A DNA stretch of 34,535 nt, taken from NCBI GenBank assembly GCA_039933515.1, contig JBDTNY010000090.1:1-34535 (forward strand), given 5' to 3'. Positions 22,404 through 32,062 of the stretch are shown here, piece by piece. The stretch comes from JAOUEA01 sp039933515. GTDB taxonomy: Bacteria > Actinomycetota > UBA4738 > HRBIN12. The first letter of the stretch is position 1. Each line of letters begins with the position of its first letter. The translations under genes and the position numbers were made by a program. Below the pieces are notes generated by a model. It worked only from the letters and a program-made list of their open reading frames with translations, had not been told where the DNA came from and searched no databases.

Positions 22404-23633
22404 TCAGCCGTTCAGCTCGTCGGAGATCGCGCACGCGGCGTCGTAGGCCAGGCGGACCGCGGTGGCGTCGAGCGCCGTGGCCCACGTCGAGCACTTGGCC
22501 ATCACGAGCTTGCCCGGCCCGTGGACCAGCACCTGCTGGCCGTTGATCCCCAGGCCCATGTAGATCGGCCCACCAGGGTCGGGGACCCACCACTTGTTCC
22601 GGTAGTGACCACCCGCGCGCCAGTCCTCGAACTCCTCGTCGTGGTCGGGGCTCGCAGTGAACGCCTGAGTGCTGTCGGGGCCACCTCTGACGATGTCCCG
22701 TATCCAGGCCGAAGGAACGATCCGCCTCGACCCCCGACGGCCTCCGTTCAAGAACAGCTGGCCGAACCGGGCCAGATCTCGAAGCGTGGCGCACACACCG
22801 CCATCGGCCATCGCGTTGCCGTGCGCATCCACCGTCACCTCGGCGTCGAACTCCGCGCCCATCGGCTGCCACAGCTCGCGGGAGATCAGCTCGGGCAGCC
22901 GCGCGCCTCCCGCGCGCTCGATCACCCATGAGAGCACGTCGGTCAGCACCGAGCGATAGCGGAACGGACCCCCGTGCGGCCCGTCGTTCTTCAACGTCGC
23001 GAAGTACGACGGGGCGTCGGGAGGCAACCGGCGCGAGACCCTCGGTCGCCATAGATACACCTGTTCGTACACGCGCACCTCGGCCGTGAGGTCGTCGTAG
23101 TCCTCGCTGAATCGGGTCCCGGCGCGCATGTCGAGCAGGTGCTGCACCGTGCACCCATCGAAGCTCGTGCCCTCCAGCTCGGGCACGACATCGGGGACGA
23201 ATGCCTGCGGATCCAGCTCACCCCGCCCGACGAGGATGCCCGCGACCGTGGAGGTGATCGACTTCGACACCGACATCAACAGATGCGTCGTGTCGGGCTG
23301 CATCCCATTCAGGTAACGCTCCATGATGACGCGGCCTTCGTGCAGGATCAAGAAGCCGTCCGTGGCGGTCGCCTCGAGCATCTGCCCCACCGTCGATGTG
23401 CGGCGCCGCGAACGATATCGGAGTCCGTCGAGATCGTGCTCGGCACGCGGCAGCCGCCAGACAGGCCCCCCACCTCGCGAGATCCTGGCGGTCGGGATCA
23501 GGTCACGGACATGCTGGAACCCCCAGCGGTTGTAGGGCGGATCCTGCCAGTTCGCGAGGGAGACCGACCGTTCCGGTGCTGGAGGGGTCCCTTGCATCAA
23601 CCCGAGCTCTGCGGCGGTTCGATAGCGGGGCAC
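22404..23633 (-). CDS. Serine hydrolase, class C beta-lactamase / 6-aminohexanoate-dimer-hydrolase type
   Basis: 409 residues. Ser121-Val-Ser-Lys124 (LLMSVSKSITS) is the catalytic SxxK motif, and Tyr226-Arg-Ser228 (RYRSVLTDVLSW) fits the YxN/S element. HGPGKLVM near 371 is in the place of the third motif. NylB-type and EstB-type relatives hydrolyse amides or esters, so a lactamase function should not be assumed. No signal peptide is seen, so it is probably cytosolic. GTG 23633 is supported by TAGGTT six bases before it, a leaderless pattern shared by nearby genes; an in-frame ATG lies 12 codons further in. Confidence 0.85.
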   Translation of the reverse strand: MPRYRTAAELGLMQGTPPAPERSVSLANWQDPPYNRWGFQHVRDLIPTARISRGGGPVWRLPRAEHDLDGLRYRSRRRTSTVGQMLEATATDGFLILHEGRVIMERYLNGMQPDTTHLLMSVSKSITSTVAGILVGRGELDPQAFVPDVVPELEGTSFDGCTVQHLLDMRAGTRFSEDYDDLTAEVRVYEQVYLWRPRVSRRLPPDAPSYFATLKNDGPHGGPFRYRSVLTDVLSWVIERAGGARLPELISRELWQPMGAEFDAEVTVDAHGNAMADGGVCATLRDLARFGQLFLNGGRRGSRRIVPSAWIRDIVRGGPDSTQAFTASPDHDEEFEDWRAGGHYRNKWWVPDPGGPIYMGLGINGQQVLVHGPGKLVMAKCSTWATALDATAVRLAYDAACAISDELNG

Positions 23634-23639
23634 ACCGGA

Positions 23640-23645
23640 AACCTA
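23640..23645 (-). promoter_or_regulatory. -10 box, leaderless serine hydrolase gene
   Basis: TAGGTT on the minus strand, six bases before GTG 23633. Confidence 0.4.
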
Positions 23646-23759
23646 ACCTGCCCTTAACCCACTCGCAACGCGCAGGGACGCAGGGCATCTGACCCCACTT
23701 CGCACCGCCGACCAACGGCTTACGGCCTACAGCAGTCGTGGAGGAGGCGCCCCCAAGGG

Positions 23760-23765
23760 TAGGCT
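23760..23765 (+). promoter_or_regulatory. -10 box of the CAP gene
   Basis: TAGGCT (within GGGTAGGCT), ten bases before ATG 23776, with no GTTT -35 and no clear ribosome site. A short or absent leader is likely. Confidence 0.4.
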
Positions 23766-23775
23766 TGTCACCTCC

Positions 23776-24222
23776 ATGAGGGTCCGACACGCGATCGCGC
23801 TTGTCCTCATCACCGCGACCCTCGCAACCCCCAGCGCGGCGTTCGCCGGTGCCCGCGCGCGCGCCGGCCAGATGCGCTGGACGATGTTCCACCTGGTCAA
23901 CAACGCCAGGCGGAACCATGGGCTCGATCCCCTGGCGATGGATGCCCGGCTCTCGAGAACGGCCCACCGTCACAGCATGCTGATGGCCGCGCGCCGAACC
24001 GTGTTCCACACCGCCAACCTCTACGACACCGTCCGTCGCTATCGCCCCAACCGCTGGGGTGAGAACGTCGGCATGGCGGGCACCGTCCGTCGGCTTCACC
24101 GGGCGTTCATGGCGAGTGCCGAACATCGGGCGAACATCCTGGGCACGGCATACCGCAGGGTCGGCGTCGGGATCGTCCGCTCAGGCGGCCGAGTTTGGGG
24201 CACCCTCATCTTCTACGGGTAG
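23776..24222 (+). CDS. Secreted CAP-domain (SCP/PR1-like) protein
   Basis: 148 residues. A signal peptide (MRVRHAIALVLITATLATPS, cleavage likely near AFA-GA) precedes one CAP domain of about 120 residues: LVNNARRNHGLDPLAMDARL, FHTANLY with the first His, RWGENVG with the Glu, and SAEHRANILG with the last His. These correspond to the conserved CAP cavity residues. Bacterial CAP proteins are extracellular, and their biochemical role is mostly unknown. It is convergent with NAD-GDH, 30 bases between stops. Confidence 0.88.
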   Translation: MRVRHAIALVLITATLATPSAAFAGARARAGQMRWTMFHLVNNARRNHGLDPLAMDARLSRTAHRHSMLMAARRTVFHTANLYDTVRRYRPNRWGENVGMAGTVRRLHRAFMASAEHRANILGTAYRRVGVGIVRSGGRVWGTLIFYG

Positions 24223-24252
24223 CCGCCGTCGACACCCGCACGGGTCGGCACC

Positions 24253-27200
24253 TCAGCCGACGAGCGCGCGGATCTGGCGGAGCGCCACCGTCAGCTGCGC
24301 CAGGTCCGTGACACCCTCCATCGCGAGCTGCCGCATGAACCTGCGCAGACGATCGTCCGCGTCGGCCCGCCCTGCCAAGAACGTCTCGACCGCCTCATCG
24401 ATCGGCACGTCGCCCGAGGCATCGAGGATCTTCTCGGCGACCTGGCGGCGCAGGTTGAACAGGTCATCCTCCATCGACTGCTGCGCCCATCGACGCCAAC
24501 GCGTGCCGGCGGGCATCCCCTCGAGCTGGGTCTCCAGCCAGTCGATCTGCAGGCGTTCTCCCAGCAGGAAGAACCCGCGCGCGATCTCGAGCACCGACCG
24601 CCCCGTCGTGTGGGCGACCGAGATGATGTCGGGCCCGTGCACGAGCTCGCCCTGGAACGCATGCCGTTTCGCGATCTCTAGCGGCACCCCTTCGGCGACG
24701 AGGCGCCTGGCGGCATGCTCGTGCTCCTCCCGCCAGGCCTCAGGCCCGATCTGATCGATCACCTCCGAGAGCTCGGCGAACGAGATGCGGGCCTCGCCGA
24801 TCGCATCGGCCAGCCGCTGACCCGTCGCGTTCACGAGGTACCACCGGGAGTTCGTCTCGACGAGCCAGTCGACCCCCGTCATGAGCTCGTTCTGCACGCC
24901 GGGGTCGATCGTGCCGTCGAGCGCCTCCACAGCGGCCCAGCGCTCGACCGCGCCGGTGACGTCCCGCGCGATACGGAACGCCCGCACGACATCGGAGGGT
25001 CGCGCGCCCGTCTCGGTCACCATCCGAGAGGCGAACGTGATGCCCTGCGAGTTCACGACGTCGTTCGAGGCGATCGTCGCCAGGAGCTCACGGCGCAGCG
25101 GGTGCTCGGGGATCAGATGACCGAAGCGCTCGACGACCTTCGGCGGGAAGTAGCGCTCGACGTCGAGCGCCAGGTACGGAGAGTCGGGCAGATCGGATTC
25201 GAGCAGCGATGCCGCGATCGCGCGCTTGGAATAGGCCAAGAGCACCGCAAGCTCGGGACGCGTCATCCCGAGGCCGTCGGCGCGGCGTTGAAGCATCTCC
25301 TCGGTCGTCGGCAGGAACTCGACCTCGCGCTCCAGCTCGCCGTCGGCCTCCAACTGCACCATGAGGTCCTCGTAGTTCTCGATGCGCTGCGCGCTCACCT
25401 CCATCTCTTGGGAGAGGATCTGCGCCTGCAGGTAGTTGTCGTACAGCACGTGCGCCACCACATCGTCGGCACACGACTGCAGCAAGACGTTGCGCTCGTC
25501 CATCGCGAGCTCGCCCCGCTGGATCGCGAGGCCGAGCAGGATCTTGATGTTCACCTCGTGGTCGGACGTATCCACGCCGGCCGAGTTGTCGATGAAGTCG
25601 GTGTTGATCCGCCCGCCATGCTGGGCGTACTCGATCCGGCCGCGCTGGGTGAACCCGAGGTTCCCGCCCTCGCCGACGACTCGGGCGCGGATCTCCCGGC
25701 CGCTCACGCGCACGGGGTCGTTCGTCCTGTCACCCACGTCCGCGTTCGACTCGCGGGAGGCCTTCACGTACGTACCGATGCCGCCGTTCCACAACAGGTC
25801 GACGGGCGACCCGAGGATCGCGCGGATCAACTCGTTCGGCGTCATCTCCTGCGGCGTGTCGGCGGGGATCCCGAGCGCGGCCCTGATCTCGGCCGAGGGC
25901 GTGATCGATTTCGAGCGCCGGTCGAACACGTCGCCGCCGGGCGACAGGGTCGAGCGGTCGAAGTCGTTCCACGACGATCCCGGCGTGAGGAAGAGGCGCT
26001 GCCGCTCGGCAAACGAGGCCGCAGGGTCAGGATCGGGATCCACGAACACGTTGCGGTGGTCGAACGCTCCGAGGAGCTTGATGTAGGGCGACAGCAGCAT
26101 CCCGTTGCCGAAGACATCCCCCGACATATCCCCGACTCCCACCACGGTGAAGGGCTCGGACATCACGTCGATCCCCACCTCGCGGAAGTGGCGCTTGACC
26201 GACTCCCACGCGCCGCGTGCGGTGATGCCGAGCACCTTGTGGTCGTAGCCCTGGGACCCCCCGCTCGCGAAGGCGTCGCCCAGCCAGAAGCCGTAGCGCT
26301 CGCTCACGCCGTTCGCGGTGTCGGAGAAGCTCGCCGTTCCCTTGTCGGCAGCCACCACGAGGTATGGGTCGTCGCCGTCACGAACGACGACGTGGTCGGG
26401 ATGCCGCACCTGGCCGCCCACGAGGTTGTCGGTGATGTCGAGGAGCCCCTTCATGAACGTCACGTACTGCGACGACACCTCGGCCTTCAGCTCCTCCGGC
26501 GTCGCCGGGGACCGCTTCAGGATGAACCCCCCCTTGGACCCGTCCGGCACGATGATGGCGTTCTTCACTTTCTGGGCCTTCATGAGGCCGAGCACCTCGG
26601 TGCGGTAGTCCTCCTTGCGATCCGACCAGCGGATGCCGCCCCGCGCCACCATCCCGCCCCGCAGGTGAATCCCCTCCATCTGGGGCGAGTACACGAAGAT
26701 CTCGGTGAGGGGATACGGCTTTGGCATGTCGGGGACGCTCGCGCTGCGGATCTTGAAGCTCAGGTAGTCACGCCCCAAGTAGGCGTTCGTGCGGACCGTC
26801 GCCTCGATCGTTCCGAGCATGCCTCGCAGGATCCGGTCCTGGTCGAGCGAGGCGACCGACTGCAGATCGTGCACGATCTGCGTGCGGATCTCTGCGAGGT
26901 CGTCGTCGCTGGCCGTGCTCCGCGGATCGAACTTCGCCTCGAACAGGTGCACCAGCCGGGCCGCGATATGCGGATTCTCGGCGAACGCGTCGTTCTGGTA
27001 CTCCTCGGTGAACTGGGCCGAGACCCGCTGGCGGTACTTCCGGTAGGCGCGCGCTCCGTTGATCTGGCGCCAGTTCAGCCCGGCGAAGAGCACGAGCCGG
27101 TTCAGCGAGTCCGACTCGGCCTCGCCGCGCCAGACCGCCGCGATCGCGTCGCAGACGTGCTCGGCCGCGGTGTCCAGCTCGAGCACCGCGCCCCGCGCGT

Positions 27201-29070
27201 CCAGCACGCCGAAGTCGTGGATGTACACCTTGCCCTCGCCGTGCAGGGCGGTCGGGATCTCCTCGACGGCGCGCAAGCCCAATGCCTCGAGGATCGGCAT
27301 GAACGCGGAGAGGTCGACCTTGCCGCCGGTCTTGTAGAGCTTCACCCGGGTGAGGCGCTCACCCTTGCTTTCGTTCCCGATCCCCACGACGAACCCTTCG
27401 GCGCTCGCCTCGAGCTCCTCCAACGCCATCACATCGTCGACGATCAGCTCCCACTCGTCGCCGGCCTTGTAGTAGTTCGGGAACCGTCCCGCGTATTTCT
27501 CGGCGAGCATCTGTCCCCGTTCCCGTCCGACCCGTCCGATCAGGGCGTCGAGCAGATCGTCGTCCCAGGAACGAGCGAGCCGTTCCACCTCGGCCTCGAG
27601 CTCCTCGTACGGCACCTCGGGGATCTGCACGCCGGGATCGACGTGCACGGTGAAGAAGATCTTCGCGCTCTCGGTCTCGCCCAACGCCAGGTGATAGTCG
27701 ACCGTCGAGCCGTTGAACCGCTCGACGAACAGCTGCTGGAGGCGCTTCCGGAGGGCGGCGTTGAACCGGTCGCGAGGAAGCGCTACCACGACGTTGACGC
27801 TCCGCCCGTAGAGGTCGCGGCGCACGAGCACGCGGATCCCGCCGTGCTTCTCGAGTTGCAGCAGTCCCACGACCAGGCGGCGCAGCTCCTGCGTCGATGC
27901 CTGGAACAGCTCGTCCTTGGGGAAGGACTCGAAGAGCTCGACCGCCTCCTTGTAGTCGTGCGACCCCGGGATCAAGTCCTCGGCCGTCAGTATCTGCTCC
28001 AGCTTGTGATGCAGCAGCGGTGTGTCGGTCGCGGATTCCATATACGCCTTGCTCGTGAAGAGCCCGATCAGGCGGGACTCGCCCACCAGCTCGCCCTCGG
28101 CGTTCACGCGACGTACGCCGATGTAGTCCATACGCGCGCGACGGTGCACACCCGAGTACGCGTTCGTCTTGCTGAACACGAGGAGATCGCCGTCCTCGAT
28201 CCGGCTGCGGACGTCGGGGGTGAGCTCGTTCAGCGGGGTGCCGTCGGCGAAGGTCGACGTCGTCACGTCGGACAGGATCCCCAGGCCGCTACCCTCGATC
28301 GCCCGGATCGCGCGGCCGGCGTCGCCCTCGAACAGCTCGTACTCGCGATAGCCGAGCAGCACGAAGTTCAGCTCGAGCAGCCAGTTCAGGAAGTCAACGG
28401 TCTCGCCCACCTCCTGCGGCGAGTAGCGCACCGCAGCCGCGCGCGCCATCTCGACCATGCGCTTGACGCGGTCTCTCATCGGCTCGAAGTCCCGCACCGC
28501 CAAGTGGACCTCGAGCAAGATCCGGTGGAGCCGGTCGGTGAGCTCGGACTTCTCGGCGGCGGAGAGCCGGCGATCGACCTCGAAATGCATGATCGACTCG
28601 CGGTGGCTCGCGTCGCGTCCCGACATCACGCGATCGAGCCGGCCCTCGCTGTCGCGGCTGGTCCCCACGACCGGGTGCATCAGCCGATGCATGACCAGGT
28701 TGCGCGCCACGAGCTCCTCTTTGACCGAGTCCACGAGGAACGGGGAGTCGTCGGTATTCGTCTCGATCACCGAGCCGGGCGCGAGGTACCCGTCGTCTTC
28801 GAGGGTCGGTTCGAAGACCCGGACCGCCGAGGGCTCGGACCCTCGGGCGTCGGCGAACCTGAACGTGGAGGCCACGAGCCCGTAGAGCTCCTCCAGGGTG
28901 TACTGGGAGTGGTCCTCGGCCGAGAGGCGGCGCAGGTACGCCTTCGCGAAGGCGGTGACCGCGTCACGGCTCTGCGGAGCGGCTCGCTCGGCGATCAGCT
29001 CGTAGAGGGCGGGCAGGACTTGGGGCGGCTCAGCGGCCGCGGTGTCAGAGAGCGCGGTTGTCTGGTCCAC
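24253..29070 (-). CDS. gdh: NAD-specific glutamate dehydrogenase, large (~180 kDa) type
   Basis: 1605 residues, the usual length of the large bacterial NAD-GDH. It oxidises glutamate to 2-oxoglutarate and ammonium in the cytosol. The N-terminal ~700 residues hold the ACT-like regulatory part (IETNTDDSPFLVDSVKEELV). The catalytic core begins near residue 800 with GGMVARGGIRWSDRKEDYRT and VPDGSKGGFILKRSP, followed by VVGEGGNLGFTQRGRIEYA and DFIDNSAGVDTSDHEVNIKI. The usual Cys in the latter is Thr. A long helical C-terminal region follows. GTG 29070 is the only reasonable start, since no ATG/GTG/TTG exists in frame for at least 80 bases upstream; no Shine-Dalgarno is visible. It lies 82 bases downstream of the lysozyme-like gene on the same strand. 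Confidence 0.96.
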   Translation of the reverse strand: MDQTTALSDTAAAEPPQVLPALYELIAERAAPQSRDAVTAFAKAYLRRLSAEDHSQYTLEELYGLVASTFRFADARGSEPSAVRVFEPTLEDDGYLAPGSVIETNTDDSPFLVDSVKEELVARNLVMHRLMHPVVGTSRDSEGRLDRVMSGRDASHRESIMHFEVDRRLSAAEKSELTDRLHRILLEVHLAVRDFEPMRDRVKRMVEMARAAAVRYSPQEVGETVDFLNWLLELNFVLLGYREYELFEGDAGRAIRAIEGSGLGILSDVTTSTFADGTPLNELTPDVRSRIEDGDLLVFSKTNAYSGVHRRARMDYIGVRRVNAEGELVGESRLIGLFTSKAYMESATDTPLLHHKLEQILTAEDLIPGSHDYKEAVELFESFPKDELFQASTQELRRLVVGLLQLEKHGGIRVLVRRDLYGRSVNVVVALPRDRFNAALRKRLQQLFVERFNGSTVDYHLALGETESAKIFFTVHVDPGVQIPEVPYEELEAEVERLARSWDDDLLDALIGRVGRERGQMLAEKYAGRFPNYYKAGDEWELIVDDVMALEELEASAEGFVVGIGNESKGERLTRVKLYKTGGKVDLSAFMPILEALGLRAVEEIPTALHGEGKVYIHDFGVLDARGAVLELDTAAEHVCDAIAAVWRGEAESDSLNRLVLFAGLNWRQINGARAYRKYRQRVSAQFTEEYQNDAFAENPHIAARLVHLFEAKFDPRSTASDDDLAEIRTQIVHDLQSVASLDQDRILRGMLGTIEATVRTNAYLGRDYLSFKIRSASVPDMPKPYPLTEIFVYSPQMEGIHLRGGMVARGGIRWSDRKEDYRTEVLGLMKAQKVKNAIIVPDGSKGGFILKRSPATPEELKAEVSSQYVTFMKGLLDITDNLVGGQVRHPDHVVVRDGDDPYLVVAADKGTASFSDTANGVSERYGFWLGDAFASGGSQGYDHKVLGITARGAWESVKRHFREVGIDVMSEPFTVVGVGDMSGDVFGNGMLLSPYIKLLGAFDHRNVFVDPDPDPAASFAERQRLFLTPGSSWNDFDRSTLSPGGDVFDRRSKSITPSAEIRAALGIPADTPQEMTPNELIRAILGSPVDLLWNGGIGTYVKASRESNADVGDRTNDPVRVSGREIRARVVGEGGNLGFTQRGRIEYAQHGGRINTDFIDNSAGVDTSDHEVNIKILLGLAIQRGELAMDERNVLLQSCADDVVAHVLYDNYLQAQILSQEMEVSAQRIENYEDLMVQLEADGELEREVEFLPTTEEMLQRRADGLGMTRPELAVLLAYSKRAIAASLLESDLPDSPYLALDVERYFPPKVVERFGHLIPEHPLRRELLATIASNDVVNSQGITFASRMVTETGARPSDVVRAFRIARDVTGAVERWAAVEALDGTIDPGVQNELMTGVDWLVETNSRWYLVNATGQRLADAIGEARISFAELSEVIDQIGPEAWREEHEHAARRLVAEGVPLEIAKRHAFQGELVHGPDIISVAHTTGRSVLEIARGFFLLGERLQIDWLETQLEGMPAGTRWRRWAQQSMEDDLFNLRRQVAEKILDASGDVPIDEAVETFLAGRADADDRLRRFMRQLAMEGVTDLAQLTVALRQIRALVG

Positions 29071-29152
29071 GAGGAGCCATTCTTGCAGGTCCCACTCGTA
29101 GCGGGACCGAGCGGGGAGGCGAAGTTGCGAGGATCCGGTGCGCCGGGGCGGA

Positions 29153-30064
29153 CTATGAGGGCGTGGTCGAGATCAGCCGTGCGGCGTGGTCGGCGTATGC
29201 GTCGCGCACGAGCGGCAGCAGCCCGGTGAGGTACATCCCGTCGGTGCATCCGCGACACCACGCCGAGGCGTTGATCGCGGCGGCGGTCGCCTCGGCCGGC
29301 GCGCACGCCCGAAGGCTGTCGACGATCGACCCGTATCCGTACGACTCGGCTCCCCCGGTCAAAGTGTCACGCGACGCGTCGAGCCCTTGATCGAGCGAGA
29401 CGTAGTTCTTCACGCCGACCGAGTTCATGTCGGTGGCACCCTCCATCGCGTGCGTCGTCGCCAGCGGATTGAACGCCGCCGCGGTCGACTCGCTGGTCTC
29501 CCACGCCACCACGATCAACAGGTTCTCGTCGCACCGTGGGGCACCCAGTCGGTTGAGGAATCCGCTCGCCCATGCCTCGTAGGTGACGGGCTCGCCCGGA
29601 GCGAACGAGAACCCTCGCTTGGCCTTGCGGATCATCGTGTCGCGGGCCGCAATCAGCTCGTTCACGTAGGCCGTCCAGGCCTCGACCTGCTGTTGGCCGT
29701 TGCGGGCCTCCGGATCGTGCAGCACCCGGCGGAGGTCTTCGTGTGCCAGCGCGAGCCGATATTCGAGCACGTCGGTACGGCGCAGACCACGGCTGAGGAC
29801 GTCGAGCGACCCCGTTCCATGCTCGTCGGAGTCCGCGACGTAGGTCAGGCGCTGCACGACCGCGGACGCCTTCACGATCTCCGACTGCCAGGTGGCGAGC
29901 CGGTGGTTCCACCTGTCCACCTCGGCCATCGCGTCTGAGATCCGGCCCTCCATCGCCTGGATCTCGGGCGAGTCCGTGATGTCGTAGGCCGAGGCCGGCG
30001 ATCGGCCCACCAGTGCGGGCAGCAGGGCGATCAACACGGCGAACAGGACGGAGACACGGCGCAT
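29153..30064 (-). CDS. Secreted lysozyme-like (peptidoglycan-directed) protein with N-terminal coiled coil
   Basis: 303 residues. A signal peptide (MRRVSVLFAVLIALLPALVG, cleavage near ASA-YD) is followed by a helical, probably coiled-coil region (~30-150). A C-terminal domain then carries LLIVVAWETSESTAAAFNPL, TDMNSVGVKNYVSLDQGLDA and SYGYGSIVDSLRA. The Glu, the FNPLATT block and the VGVKNY block recall phage-type lysozyme or transglycosylase folds, and a cell-wall role is inferred. ATG 30064 fits the signal peptide. An upstream in-frame ATG (30163) overlaps the methyltransferase stop (ATGA), but would add 33 Arg/Pro-rich residues before the signal, which is unlikely. Confidence 0.7.
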   Translation of the reverse strand: MRRVSVLFAVLIALLPALVGRSPASAYDITDSPEIQAMEGRISDAMAEVDRWNHRLATWQSEIVKASAVVQRLTYVADSDEHGTGSLDVLSRGLRRTDVLEYRLALAHEDLRRVLHDPEARNGQQQVEAWTAYVNELIAARDTMIRKAKRGFSFAPGEPVTYEAWASGFLNRLGAPRCDENLLIVVAWETSESTAAAFNPLATTHAMEGATDMNSVGVKNYVSLDQGLDASRDTLTGGAESYGYGSIVDSLRACAPAEATAAAINASAWCRGCTDGMYLTGLLPLVRDAYADHAARLISTTPS

Positions 30065-30159
30065 GGTTACCGCAGGTATCGTCCGCCCCGCGCCGCTCCT
30101 TGACAGGCGGCGACGATCCGGCGGCCGGCGCGGGACTCCGTGGTCCCGGGTGGCGGCGA

Positions 30160-32016
30160 TCATGACGCGCGCACGGCCTCGATCACCTCGGCTGCCAGGT
30201 CGTATCGCCCGAATTGGGGCATCACGTACAGGCCCGCCACTCCCACGCCTCTGAGCGCCGCGATCAGCTCCGCGGTGGCGGCCAGGCTCACCGCCCAGGC
30301 GTCGTCGCCGGCCGCGCGGAGCCGTTCACGGACCGGGTCGGGGATCACGATGCCCGGCACCTCGTTGTGCAGGAACTCTGCGTGGCGTGACGTCACGGGA
30401 GGCAGCACGCCGGCCAGGATCGGAACCACGAGCGGCTCGCCCACGAGGGCTTCATACGCGCCGCGGAGCCGCTCGATCGGGCCGACGTCGTACACCGGTT
30501 GGGACAACAGGAACGCCGCCCCCGACGTCACCTTCTTGCGCAGGAGTCCCACCTCGCGGTCGAGGTCGGGCGCGTTCGGCGAGAGGGCCGCGCCGGCGAG
30601 GAACGACGTCGGCTCGCCGATCGGGGCACCGGCACGGTCACGCCCCGCGTTCAACTCGTCGGTGATCAACGCCAACAGACCCGTCGCCGTCACATCCACG
30701 TCGTTCAGCGCCTGCGGATAGTCCCCGATCGTCACGGGGTCGCCGACGCAGACGAACACGTTGCGGATGCCCAGTGCGTGCGCGCCGAGCAGATCGCCCT
30801 GAAGGCGAAGCAGGTTCCGGCCCCGCGTCGGGAAATGCAGCGTCGTCTCGATGCCCGCGCCGTCCTGGATCGCCCGACAGGCGGCCCAGGCGCTCATCCG
30901 CATCTTCGCCATGGGTGAATCCGCGACGTCCACCACGTCGGCGCCCGCCTCTCGAAGCGTGCCCGCGGCGGCCACGAGCGTCGAGGGGTCGAACGAGCGC
31001 GGCGGCTCCATCTCGACGGCCACCACGAAGTCGCCGCGCGCAAGGGCGGACCCGAGCCGGGTCGGGGCCGCACCTGTGTGACCCCGCACGACGCTCGCGA
31101 CCGGTGCAAGCGTGCCCACCACCTCCACCGCGAGGGGCGACGAGGTGTCGGCGAGCGCCCGCACCATGGCCGCCGTATGCACCGGTCCCGTGCCGCAGCA
31201 ACCCCCGATGATCGCGACCCCTTCAGCGGCGAGCATCCGGGCTACCTCCGCCACGTAGCCAGGCGTGGCCGGATAGATGAACCGGCCTCCCACCTCGGCC
31301 GGCCCGCCGGCATTCGGGCGGGCCGCCAGCGGCACGTCCCCGACCACCGGCCGCATCGCCCGGATCAGCCGGAGCGCCTGCGCCGGACCCTCGCCGCAGT
31401 TCACACCTATCACGTCGGCGCCGAGGTCGGCGAGGCGTGCCGCCACCTCGGCGGGCCCCGACCCGAGCACGGTGCGATCGTCGCGGGTGAACGCGGCGCT
31501 CACCATGATCGCCAGCCTGGGCGCCACCTCGCGCGCGGCCGCGAGGGCGAGCTCCATCTCGCGTAGGTCGGTCTGGGTCTCGATCACCAAGAGATCGACC
31601 CCAGCCTCGGCCAAGACGGTGGCCTGCTCGGCGTAGGCCGCCGAAGCGAGCGCATCGTCGACGCGGCCGTACGGGGCGAGCCGGACCCCGAGCGGACCCA
31701 TCGAGCCGCCCACCATCGCCGGACCGAGGGTCCGCGCCAGCTGCACCGCGGCGCGGTTGAACGCCTCGACGTGGCCCGGATAGCCGTGCCCGGCTAGGCG
31801 GAAGCGATTCGCCCCGAACGTGTTGGTCAGGATCAGTCCCGCGCCGCCGTCGAGGAAGTCCTCGTGCACGCGCTCGACGCGGCCGGGGTCCTCGACGTTC
31901 AAGGCTTCGAAGCACGCTCCCGGAGCCGCGCCCGTCCCGATCAGTGCGGTGCCCATTCCCCCGTCGGCGACGAGCGGCCCCTCGGCGAGTACGGCGTTGA
32001 GTTCGTGGGCGTCCAT
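30160..32016 (-). CDS. Bifunctional homocysteine S-methyltransferase / methylenetetrahydrofolate reductase
   Basis: 618 residues. The N-terminal half (~1-300) is a homocysteine S-methyltransferase barrel with zinc ligands Cys207 (GVNCGEGP) and Cys273-Cys274 (GGCCGTGP). The C-terminal half (~325-618) is a MetF-type FAD-dependent MTHFR barrel (VAVEMEPPRSFDPSTL, then VVDVADSPMAKMRMSAWAA and FVCVGDP). The same fusion is known in Bacillus YitJ and many actinobacteria. It would make methyl-THF and pass a methyl group to homocysteine, giving methionine; there is no cobalamin domain. ATG 32016 starts at the domain edge. The upstream gap to the divergent lipoprotein is only 46 bases, too short for a SAM or cobalamin riboswitch. 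Confidence 0.94.
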   Translation of the reverse strand: MDAHELNAVLAEGPLVADGGMGTALIGTGAAPGACFEALNVEDPGRVERVHEDFLDGGAGLILTNTFGANRFRLAGHGYPGHVEAFNRAAVQLARTLGPAMVGGSMGPLGVRLAPYGRVDDALASAAYAEQATVLAEAGVDLLVIETQTDLREMELALAAAREVAPRLAIMVSAAFTRDDRTVLGSGPAEVAARLADLGADVIGVNCGEGPAQALRLIRAMRPVVGDVPLAARPNAGGPAEVGGRFIYPATPGYVAEVARMLAAEGVAIIGGCCGTGPVHTAAMVRALADTSSPLAVEVVGTLAPVASVVRGHTGAAPTRLGSALARGDFVVAVEMEPPRSFDPSTLVAAAGTLREAGADVVDVADSPMAKMRMSAWAACRAIQDGAGIETTLHFPTRGRNLLRLQGDLLGAHALGIRNVFVCVGDPVTIGDYPQALNDVDVTATGLLALITDELNAGRDRAGAPIGEPTSFLAGAALSPNAPDLDREVGLLRKKVTSGAAFLLSQPVYDVGPIERLRGAYEALVGEPLVVPILAGVLPPVTSRHAEFLHNEVPGIVIPDPVRERLRAAGDDAWAVSLAATAELIAALRGVGVAGLYVMPQFGRYDLAAEVIEAVRAS

Positions 32017-32049
32017 CGGACGCCGATTGTCTCAGGCCGTCCGACTCAC

Positions 32050-32055
32050 TAGGCT
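32050..32055 (+). promoter_or_regulatory. -10 box, leaderless lipoprotein gene
   Basis: TAGGCT, seven bases before ATG 32063. Confidence 0.45.
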
Positions 32056-32062
32056 CGCGCCC

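Noticed and set aside
22404..23633. Beta-lactamase resistance gene
   Set aside because: SxxK and YxS are present, but there is no signal peptide and the sequence looks closer to NylB/EstB amidases and esterases than to AmpC.
24715..29229. A 1500-codon open frame on the plus strand opposite NAD-GDH
   Set aside because: It mirrors the GDH gene codon for codon in GC-rich DNA, has no domain, and its composition (Arg, His, Val, Leu) is typical of an antisense shadow.
30065..30163. N-terminal extension of the lysozyme-like protein from ATG 30163
   Set aside because: It overlaps the previous stop as ATGA, which is tempting, but it would bury a good signal peptide behind 33 Arg/Pro-rich residues.
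32017..32062. Riboswitch before the methyltransferase/MTHFR gene
   Set aside because: Only 46 bases separate it from the divergent lipoprotein start, too little for a SAM or cobalamin riboswitch.
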